64,000 bases of DNA from Stichopus chloronotus (taxonomy: Eukaryota > Echinodermata > Holothuroidea > Aspidochirotida > Stichopodidae), in assembly GCA_021234535.1 (NCBI GenBank), contig CM037841.1, positions 11,614,825-11,678,824 on the forward strand, given 5' to 3'. Below the pieces are notes generated by a model, which searched no databases, was not told the origin of the DNA, and worked only from the letters and a program-made list of their open reading frames with translations. Positions 54,261 through 64,000 of the stretch are shown here, piece by piece. Within the stretch, counting starts at the first letter, position 1; each line of letters begins with the position of its first letter. A program made the translations under genes and the position numbers.

Positions 54261-57200
54261 GCATGTTTAAGTTCAGTGAGTCAAATCCTTACGTGATGGA
54301 CTTGGAAGATGGAAGGCACATGCAAGGAGAGAGAGACAGGGGTGGGGGGAAGGGAGGGGCGGCAGTGGATGGAAGAGTTTGATTATGTGATCTGAAATGG
54401 AGGCGTCTGAGTACTAAAAACGGTGTAACATGAGTATATACGTAACGGTATGTGAAATTACAATAAAACAGCGGCATGGTACAATAAGGTCTTTATATTT
54501 TGAAAACTTTGGTCACGTGGTCGGCGAAAGGGTAAAAGACAGAGATGTGTAGCGGAGGTTGGGAAAATAAATTACTTTAATTATGCAGTTACACACACTG
54601 TCATGTTTAATCAAAGTGGTGGAAAAAAGGTGAACATGTACGAGTCCTTATAACGTAATATGTACCATGTACTGATTGTTGTCCTTTGCATACACAAAGA
54701 AGCTTTGAGACATTCAAACTTGCATAAGCAATTGAAACAACTTACAACAACAGAGTCGTAACTTAATTACGTCAGCAATCTGTCATGAATTTCCTGTGAC
54801 ACTACTTGTCAAATCATATCCTGATCATGTGAAAGCACGTTTTCACATTACTGAGAAGCGTTCAGAAAGGATATTATCACGGACGCAGTACATGAGTGTG
54901 ATGATTTTAGATGTGAACGGGATTTACAAACCAAGGGGATATAACGCGAAACGAGAGAAGTTTGCAAAGGGGATATAATAGCAAAAGAGAGGGTTTGGAC
55001 TAACGTAAGATGGGAGGGAGGGGGGGGGGGAGGTCTCCAAATAGTGTGGTGGGGTTGGTGCTGGGCTAGCCTACAACCATGATAACTATAAATCCATCTG
55101 TCTGAGGTGGAGGCTTTTAGTTACCAATACAATGAGAATGTATTGTTTGAAAGTTTTAAGCACATTATCTAGAAAAGAATGAGAGCGAGAGAGGCGGACC
55201 CAAGGCGGGGGTGGGGTGGTTTTCCTTGAAAACCCCTGAAACTATGTAAGAACAACACAACTTTTGTAAATGTTCAAACTGAGTTTATATTGCATATCGC
55301 ATTAATGTCTATAGATCGGAAGCTACCTTGTTATCCTCCTATGCTTTATTCAACCTGATGATACATTCATGTCAGCGATCTGTGTCATGGCAACTTCTGC
55401 TCTGCTAAACTGCGTATTTTTATTGTATTTTATAACTTTAAGTCGCTGTGTTATAAAAAATTTGAAATCATACGACAGACTTAATCCCATGAAAACCAAC
55501 TTATACTCCCAAATTATCTGAATGGTGCAATTAAAAGACATACTAAACTTTTTGTAAATTATATTTTAGTGCTTTCACTTTTTGCGTACGCACGCAATTA
55601 CTTTAAAGCAACACTCTTGTACACGAGTATCGATATATTGTTCTGCGTAAGAAGTGGCCTCTTGACAAATGTACTTAAGTATATTCGAGCTCACGTCAAA
55701 TTGTGTAAAATGTGGAGTGTTTGATGGGCTCAGAAAAGTAGAAGAGATTTAGTTTGGCAATTACAATGACCAGACAGTCTTGGGTGCGTAAACACCGTAC
55801 TGCCTTACACAGCAACACTTGACTCTTCGTTTGTATGTATTTCGAAGAACAACACATGTATGTCATGTTCAAATGTCGCAGGGTATGGTTCATTAAATCA
55901 CAATTCAGGGTTTGACTTTAACGATTACACGATAGCATCTAATGTCTAATTAATATGCACATATATACAGTGAGACAATGTATACCAGAGATTCATAGTT
56001 ATATGGCACATAAAATTGACTGATATAGTCAGTAAAAGGCTGGAAATAAGACGGGTGGATACACCGTGATAATTTACAGACTTAAAACAGACTAATTGCA
56101 ATAACAAAATGATTCGGAACGCACACTCGTGTCATGGTATTAGCGGACGATGTACTATGCCTAGGATTTATGAATTCTTCTTTAATCCGTATCACCATGA
56201 GCAAAGGGGCCAGGGAGGAAATGGGCAATTTTACCCTCCCTCCATATGAAAAAAATCTTCATTTTTTGTGGGGGGGGGGGGGATATCATTTCAATCAGGT
56301 ACTCTTAATAAAAAACCCAACTATTTTGGTTAACTTTAAAAATATTAAAAGTCACATCGGACGTGAAAGTTGCATTTAAAGCGATCGCACATGTACTGGA
56401 AAACCAGAAGGATAGGATTATGTTTGATCCTAACTTTTCCTTCATTTTTCAATTTACACGCGAGGTTCTACATGGACAGAATACGTCTTCCAATGAACAA
56501 AAATGACAGTATAACTACATTGAAAAGCAACGAGATCGGCATAAAAAACAGTAAAAAACTGAATATTAGTATTAGTGTGGTCATATTTGAAAATTAACGG
56601 TTCTTACTATAAGCGCCTACACATATAATTCAAGACGTGGCTCCTTGGTCGGTATCGGGAATTTTAGTATTTGGTGAAAGGAAGCACTGTATTTACGAAT
56701 AACCTACAAACTGATCACGTCATTGCGGCTTCGGTGCTCCTTAATTATTTTGGGTAACTGAATATCCATATTACTTAGAAAATATTCAAATTATTTTTAA
56801 CCATCAATCGAGTTCTCGAGTATACGCCTTTGCCGATACCCAACAACAAAAACCTTGTAGATTAATACACGCGTTTAATTGCTTTAAAAGGGCTCATTGA
56901 GTTGATATCAATAAAGATTGTAGTGATTTTGAAGGGTATAAACACATGACAATACTCACAATTAGCATAATTAATCAAGTTTCACATCCAATAGTTATGA
57001 AAACTGTCTCAATTTTCGATTTTTTGACCGTTATTTGTACTGGTTGTGTGCATGTTAGTGTAGTACTAAGATGAAAAGAGTCTGGTCACGAAGTTTCAAA
57101 AACCAAATTAAATCGTGTACTCACTCATTAATGTGCCATTATATGTGAAACATTGGGGACTTCTTCTTAGTTTGACCATCATTACCATGTGAAGGACACT

Positions 57201-60200
57201 TGATAGGTTTAGAAAAAATTAGTGAATTTCACAAAGAAACTCAATCAGCCTCTTTAAAAACAAAAGACTCATCGTCCTTGACAACTTCAATTCTCAAAGG
57301 AAGTTGTCAGGGAACTCCCTGATTCTCTTAACCAGATCAGGGAGCTGTCAATCAAAGAGCAGACCCAGTTCAGAATTTTGCTATCCCCCAGAAAGAAAGG
57401 TAGCTTGGGGTGATGACTAGCTGCCTTTAAAACATTGTAAAACATATTGTGGAACCTTGAAAGCACCACCTCATAAAAAGATAGACTGTAAGAAAATTAA
57501 GTTCATGATTTAATCACAGTTTTTGTGGAGAAAATTGTACCACTGTCTGTGTCAGATAACGAAGGGTGAAATTTCTTTCGAAACTTAGATGTAAAGTGAT
57601 GAAAAAGTAATTCATCGTCATCGTAGACAGTATGACAGGAATCTTCATAATCAACCAGCGTATAAACTGTGTGTAAATTTCTCCACTTAATAATGCTAGT
57701 GGGTTGTGTCAATATTTACTATTGTGAGGTAGAGGGAGGGGGACTTCCCCATGGAAAATCATAAACTTGACAAAAAATGAAAAAAAAAATAACATCATCT
57801 TTTGTACAGGAAGCGTCAGTTTCCAACCATATGTTCTACAAATAAAGAATACTTCGCTGAAATTCACAAGGGTCAACCAATGGTGGCGCTAAGCTTAGAA
57901 AGTGTCATTGCAGCTTCCTCCCCCCCCCCCCCCACACATACACACACTCCAATACTTTGCCCCTTCAGCCAGAATTCATGATGACAGAGGCTGGTTACGA
58001 TGCTGTATCGAGGCTGATCTCATCAATTGATTTTTTTGGGGCGAATTTGATATTTTTTTCTGTGGTCTGCTGATGCTCAAGGTCATTTCCCTAATAGTTT
58101 AGACAAGAGTCAACATTTGGATGTCGGAATCAAAAAGGATTATGAATCGGCTCCGCCATTCCCGAAATTATAATCCAGAAGGCTTATGTACAGACTGATG
58201 TAATTTATTCTAAGAGGGATACGTCAACAGAATTCAACAACTTCGAGGAACTGTGAGCATTTACACGTTATCTTCGGCCTATCTGTGAAATCAATGACTG
58301 CATCTGCCTCACCTCTTTTTATGATACTGTCTTCGTAACATCGATACCCCTAACCCCTGTTCGTTTTAACTCATTTTTTTCAGGCGCCAATAGAGCGGGC
58401 GTGCACCTGTTGCGCCCCACCTCTGGATCAGCCACTCAAGCCACTGGTACCTTCTAAATAAAGCAATGACGTAGTGTAAACGTGTCACGTTCTTCTGCTC
58501 ATCAGTTTGTATTGCAAATGCAATGCATTGCATATGCATGTAAACGCTCCACCAATGACTGACCCATGAAGCCCTGAAGATGTGTTCTTCAGTGCAATAA
58601 CCGATGGTTGGTTTTACTTTAATTTACATGGGAACTAAATGTGACAAATTAAACTCATGGAGAAAGTAAACGCTGAAAAAAATGAGGTAACACTAACATG
58701 AACCTGGAGTTATAGAAGACACCACTTATTTTTCACTAAAATTAATTTCAATTACATGCATATTTCAACTTCCAATTATAAGGAGGGGATTATCACAAGA
58801 ACTCAGTGAACCCCTTGGTTACACACATGATTACCTCAGGGCTTTGAAATTCCACCCCAAAATTGTTCAATCAATTTTCTCTCATTAATAATTTTTTTAC
58901 ATATAGGCCAGTGAACGTGGTATGATGGTAGTTTGTTAAATTATATGGAACAATAGAGCTCTTAGCGGTAATTATATGAAGCACAATGACAATACGTGCT
59001 TTTGATTGGTATTTTACTAACAAGAGGTGGGGGGGGGGGAAGCAGTTTCCCAATGCCATTCTCTGAAGCGGACGTTGAGCTGAAAAAGGTTTAGGAACCA
59101 CTGCTTTAAAACAATCCTTTTGAAACATATCAACACCAGGAAGAAAAATCAAGTTTAACACATGATGTCAGTAAAACATCGACACCAAGGATGCGATTAA
59201 ACACTCCACTACACAATGAGTACCGATTCTTATAATCAACACTTATAAACGTCAACGGAAGATATACCACTTCATGGTTTTCAACAACAAGGTACCGTAA
59301 CTAGGTCGACAAAACGCGTCAATGACGCGAGTTAATTTTTTTGTTAGCCATCGTTGCTAAGATATTTCTACATAAAGTAAAAATAACATGTTTTTCACAC
59401 TCTACCCGAATTTTATTAAAATTACCATATTTTACTGACAATTGAAAGGGTTCTTAATGAAAGAGAATAATTTTCCGCTGTAGACATTTCAAACACTGTG
59501 CCAATATCTTTTCCATAGGTCCTAACTCAAGATATTACTGTTCGAAATAAGACTTTTTGGTCAAGAAAGATTTCTAGTTGCCTGAAGGTTACTAAAATGC
59601 TATGTAACAGTACTAATTATTGCTAGAATTCTTTGTGTTCCTTTGAAATTGAAGGCCTCATTTAACCTTGAATTTGATACAAGTAGAGATGTAGATTGGG
59701 TAGGTATGTTCTAGATTTTCTTTACAATATGATGGAAATTAAGGTCACATCTCTTAAACTATTGTAAAGCTTCTGTAAGACAGTCAAGATTATAAGGAAA
59801 TACAAATGATAATCGTGTAGTTGTGCACGGTGACATCATAAGTTGCCCATTATGCAGTGTACCAATTTGAAATAAATGTTCCTACAAAACTTCATAACTT
59901 CCGAATCGAACATGTTATTGACAAATCTTTTTTACCAATAAAGAAAATATTCCTAATTTTCTTCTGTGACCAATCCCCTTAACACCTAAGACTTTAACGA
60001 CATTTGTATCTAGTTTGCATTAAAAGGAAATTTCAGACACTGAACATAGTTTTTAGCATATCAAATACTAGCAAGGACATAGTTACAAGAAATTTAATTT
60101 TGGCCAAGATTTTCACCTAATAAATTAACATTACCAAAATAACAATAATAGCGGCAGTCATTTCTGAACAAATCGAGTTATTCCTAACAAAATGGCGTAA

Positions 60201-61539
60201 CAGAAATTTCATTCACACCCAACATAGAAACACATTTTGATCATCATACACCCTACAGAGTAACTTTTATGCTTCTTCACTTAGATCAGAGAAATGGAAA
60301 AGAAATGTGTAGAATACCTTATTTAGTGGTTGAGTAGAGAAATACCTTACACAGGAATTAACACAGGAATTATCAAAGGAAGGGGGGGGGGGGGGTGAGT
60401 GAGGTGCTCATTTATAGAAGATGTCAGGTCACGGCAAGTTAGCACGGCGTGTATTAGGGATCACCTGGTTAAAAAGCTGAATATTAGATGCAAATTTATT
60501 CCCATACGATTGGGATGGAGAAATTTAAAGAGTTATAACAATAAGTTTTGAAAAATGAAGTTTTCTAAAAAAAAAGAAAGGACAAGAGACGCAAAGCAGA
60601 TCACCTATTGCAGAATTCTTTACGATCCATCTCAAACCAATTGTGATGGTGTAAGCAGTGGGGTGGGGAGGGGGCTCACTTTCTAATTTTGTATACCATT
60701 CTTTTCTGATCTTACTAAGGAAGAGATATGAAAAACAATAACACTTTTGGAGGAATTAGATGTGATCTTGGAAGGTAAATGGGTACCTTCAGGGTCTTAT
60801 AGCAGGGTTTACAAAATGGCGAAAACTTGTACAAAAACAGACTGTAGAAAGTACGAAGAGATTCGTTGCCCTTTCGTATGAAAACAAGGTTATCAGAGAA
60901 GGTACACCAGAATATATTATTACTGCCATTGATGGCATACTGTCACAGATTCGCACGGGCATATATTGAGAAAAAAACATGACATCCACATTGGAAATGA
61001 AAAAATAATAACATAGTTAAAACAATTTAAATCGAGGATTTCCTTAGGGGAAAAAGCAAATAATGATTTCACAAAATACTGGCGTTACCACAACATCCTA
61101 AAAAGAACATGTGAAGAGGCCGATTTTGGTCGCAGTGGGAACAAAAAATGAATGAATGATTCAAGAAACTTTTATGAGAGTGATTACTGTAGATCTAAAC
61201 CTTTGGGGTGTTACACGAGAGGAAGAGGATGGAAGGGGTAGTGGGGAACTGCGAGGCGAAGACACAGTAGACTAATGCAACAATTTGTTCAAGAGTATTA
61301 GTGATCATACAGAAACATAAATAATTGGCGAAAACTTAACTTAGTTGACAGAAATACATTTTGAACAGAAACTTCTCGTAAGTGCGTTAATGATTTCATT
61401 TGTTTAAATTGGATATTTTGTGGTGAGGGCCCCGAGTACAAACTAATCGCAGTAGGGGGGGGGGGGACTTCAACTATAGTTCTTCACAAAACTACATGTC
61501 ATGAAAAGAAGGCAAAAGTTGGTTACTCTCGCCCAACCT

Positions 61540-61569
61540 ACACACACACACCTACACACACACACACTA
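61540..61569. repeat. Short interrupted (CA)n tract
   Basis: ACACACACAC and ACACACACACACAC separated by a single CT step. Confidence 0.9.
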
Positions 61570-62413
61570 AAAATAAACTCCATAGATTTCCTTCTTAGGT
61601 ATGGTAGATACCTTTAGTTTCAGTCTGGGATACGCTATCAAAAATGTAACAATGTAATAAAAATATAATATATAATAATTTTGTAAAGGACCCCTTTTTA
61701 AGGGTCCCCGCAGCATATGCCCCACTGGTCCATGCTTAAATCCGAGCTTGAACTATTGTCGAAGCCACTGCCAAAACTCATATCATACACACAGGCAGCC
61801 TGAATTGATATATATGTATATATACAAAAATATAGCCATATTCTGCCATATGCATTTTTAAACTTTCGAAATTCTTTCTATATTTTTCTGAAAAAAAGAA
61901 TATCCACTGAACATCTGGAATATTCGAAACTTGCATATGTGTTTACCGTTGGCAAAGTATTCTTAGGAACAGCGTCCAACCTGTAAGACGAGGGGTGATG
62001 ATCTACTTCATACTACATCACACTGGCGTGTGAACACGAAGAATGTGTATCGGAAGAGAAAGGTATGGGGGGGGGGGCGGGAGGGGTGGGGACGAACAAT
62101 CGAATGGAGATCACTCGATAAAGGAAACATTCAAAAGAACTGAAATATTTGACAACAAGCTGCAACTGCCTGAAGCTATTTTCATTGACGAAATCATGTT
62201 TCCATAATTTGATATATCTTCCAAAATCAACAACAATCTTGTAAACATCCGTAAAACATTTTTCCTATTTGTCACAATGAATAGTAACAATGAAACTTAC
62301 ACTCCGATGATATTTTATTTGCAAATTTTTAATGAATCAGCGGCGACTTGATGTCTCCTACTAATTGAAACTATGCTACAGTGGAGACTGCTTGGAATAA
62401 AAAAATCATCATC

Positions 62414-62434
62414 ATTAATTAATTAATTAATTAA
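62414..62434. repeat. (TTAA)n short tandem repeat
   Basis: Five TTAA units in tandem. Confidence 0.9.
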
Positions 62435-63402
62435 AAATGAGTCGCAAAGTATTTCGATTCCTTTTACTTTCTCGTCTTATTAAGAAAAGTTTAATATATG
62501 CACTCTTGATTGTTTGATACATCGCAAGACTGTGACTTTATGTCATTCCTTTATATTGTAGACTCTTACAGTGCACTCGGGGCAGTCGCGACGTGGGGCG
62601 AAAACAATTAAGGGGGGGGGGGATCGGCCTTCAAGCAGCGGCTTTGTAGGGGAGTCGCAACAGTGAAATGACCCCCCTTGTGGAGCATGTGAAGACGATT
62701 TCGGGTGATCTAGGGGGTATTTTTATCCAAAAGCTTTTCTGATATAGTACTCTGTGCCAACCGATTCTGTCTCTCCGCTCGGGAGGTCTTGCCACAATTT
62801 TAGCTATCATGTTAGTGATGATGGGCGCCACTTGGGTGTCATCCCTTCAAAGAGGGGTGCACCCACGGACGGGGGACCATCATCTGGGGATTCTCTGTAA
62901 CCTGAATTGTATCTACGAAGAGAAGAACAAATTGCAATAGGGGGTGGGGTGCAGCTGTTGTTACTGTATCTCAGGATATTTTTGAACAGTTGATGGACTG
63001 ATCACAGAGACCTAATGCATGGCTTTGAAAAACGTTGCAGGTTAAGATGCACGTGCACGGGGGAGTGGTGCAGATGGGAGAGGAAGGGCTACAGATTATG
63101 AGGGTATGGGCGGGGGGAATAAGGAAAAGAGGAAGGGACTAAATTACATTTTGCCAGATTTTGTTTGTATCATATGTAATATGAGAATTGGTAGCCTTTT
63201 CCTTAGCTCTTTTTGTATTTCACAACCCATACATTTTAATATGGTTGAAAAGTTTAACCAGTACATCGCGGGGCTGATTATACGTTACTGTACATGTTTG
63301 TATGAGCAATGCTGATGTATCCCATACAGCAAGTAACGTTCTATCCAGTCCCATGAAATGCCCTCATTAAGTTAGATATAGGAAATATCATAGTCAGATA
63401 CT

Positions 63403-63524
63403 TTTTTGTTGACCAAGTCATGACAAAAATATCAATTGACAGGAAGCACATTACCGATGACGTTGTTGTTGACTACGTCTTGAACGAAATTTCAATATAA
63501 AAAAACCAACCATAATGGATGACG
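63403..63524. repeat. Tandem duplication, two ~60-bp units ending in GATGACG
   Basis: The units GACCAAGTCATGACAAAAAT and GACTACGTCTTGAACGAAAT start 60 bp apart (63411 and 63471). Each closes with GATGACG(T). In the second unit the end forms a perfect TGACGTCA palindrome. The match is moderate. Confidence 0.6.
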
Positions 63525-63527
63525 TCA
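63520..63527. promoter_or_regulatory. Perfect CRE palindrome TGACGTCA
   Basis: Full CREB/ATF consensus at the end of the second 60-bp tandem unit. Confidence 0.25.
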
Positions 63528-64000
63528 TATTTTCCTTTTTGCTGATTTTGATAATTCTGTCTTAGTTTGAGTATAGGCCATGAATTTGATTTCGACGTTT
63601 CACCGATCTGCAACCCTCATCTTGATATCGACTTACCAGTTAGCGACTTAAACTCACAGCACTGTGTTTATGTGTGTACATACAAAACAACTAGAAAAGG
63701 CATTTAGCTGTACAGCGGCCAGTACACCGTATGATGGTCCAAACACATTCCCATATGAGGTTACTCACATCAAGTCATAAACAAGCATGGGACGCTGCAA
63801 TGTTGCTCTAAAATTTGAAAAAAAAATGGAAATTTGTGACATTTTCTCTTCATATTGTGAAGAGCATATTTCAATAGCATGTTTTGTTTGAAAATTTATG
63901 AACTTTTAAAGCAGTTTTAGTTTACATTCACAATGGTACATTTTTATATGTCTGTAGTAATGTCACACTAGCCATAGCGAATGACAATCCTTTGTATCTC

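Larger units (their letters stand above)
48976..62622. repeat. Cluster of ten long G/C homopolymer tracts
   Basis: G tracts lie at 48976-48985, 50996-51011, 55020-55030, 56270-56282, 59029-59039, 60382-60395, 61455-61466, 62067-62077 and 62612-62622. One C tract is at 57920-57933. Each is 10-16 bases. Nine of ten are G on the plus strand. Tract lengths may be affected by sequencing error. Confidence 0.9.
44901..64000. other. Upstream sequence, no gene recognised
   Basis: This is 19 kb beyond the GRK start. I found no splice-flanked coding segment or protein family. The longest open frames either translate a CA microsatellite (46642-47076) or look random (46260-46709). It has G-homopolymer tracts, a long (CA)n, two tandem duplications, five perfect TGACGTCA sites and none of the Helentron-like elements that populate the introns. 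It may hold distal regulatory DNA or a non-coding first exon of GRK, but the sequence alone does not show this. Confidence 0.55.

Noticed and set aside
62631..62831. 66-codon minus-strand open frame rich in Arg/Pro
   Set aside because: It lies in a locally G/C-rich stretch where stops are rare, and no family or splice support was seen.

Overview
This is eukaryotic, intron-rich DNA from an animal, estimated by eye at about 37% GC. I see no prokaryotic gene organisation, no operons, no CRISPR array and no convincing tRNA or rRNA gene. One gene can be identified firmly. It is a G protein-coupled receptor kinase of the GRK4/5/6 subfamily on the minus strand. Its first five coding exons (44656-44707, 37553-37648, 10032-10144, 7662-7739, 4387-4517) splice together in a continuous frame, giving 156 complete codons plus two bases. 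They encode the receptor-contacting N-terminal helix, the glycine/basic phospholipid-binding patch and most of the first part of the RH (RGS homology) domain. The kinase domain and C-terminus must lie beyond the left edge.

The host is most likely a marine invertebrate, plausibly an echinoderm or another invertebrate deuterostome. This is inference from the vertebrate-like GRK sequence, the long introns and a foldback element resembling the TU elements of sea urchins. The species is not determined.

Layout: 1-44707 is the 5' part of the GRK gene. Its introns hold many mobile elements: at least eleven copies or fragments of a Helentron-like foldback family, all in the same orientation; a 363-bp hAT-type MITE with an 8-bp target duplication; a pair of ~1.4 kb dispersed repeats; a 1.2 kb giant foldback element built of ~53-bp tandem units; and a 121-bp-period tandem repeat. 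44708-64000 is upstream sequence with no gene I can support. It differs visibly from the intronic half: none of the Helentron-like copies, ten long G/C homopolymer tracts, a 75-bp (CA)n tract, two local tandem duplications, and five of the six perfect TGACGTCA palindromes I found.

The most interesting observations are the asymmetric-inverted-repeat element family with one-way orientation, the mirrored 53-bp-unit foldback, a 10-residue in-frame tandem duplication inside the GRK RH domain, and an apparent several-fold excess of the 7-mer TACAGTA/TACTGTA confined to the intronic half. All counts were made by eye and need a computed check.
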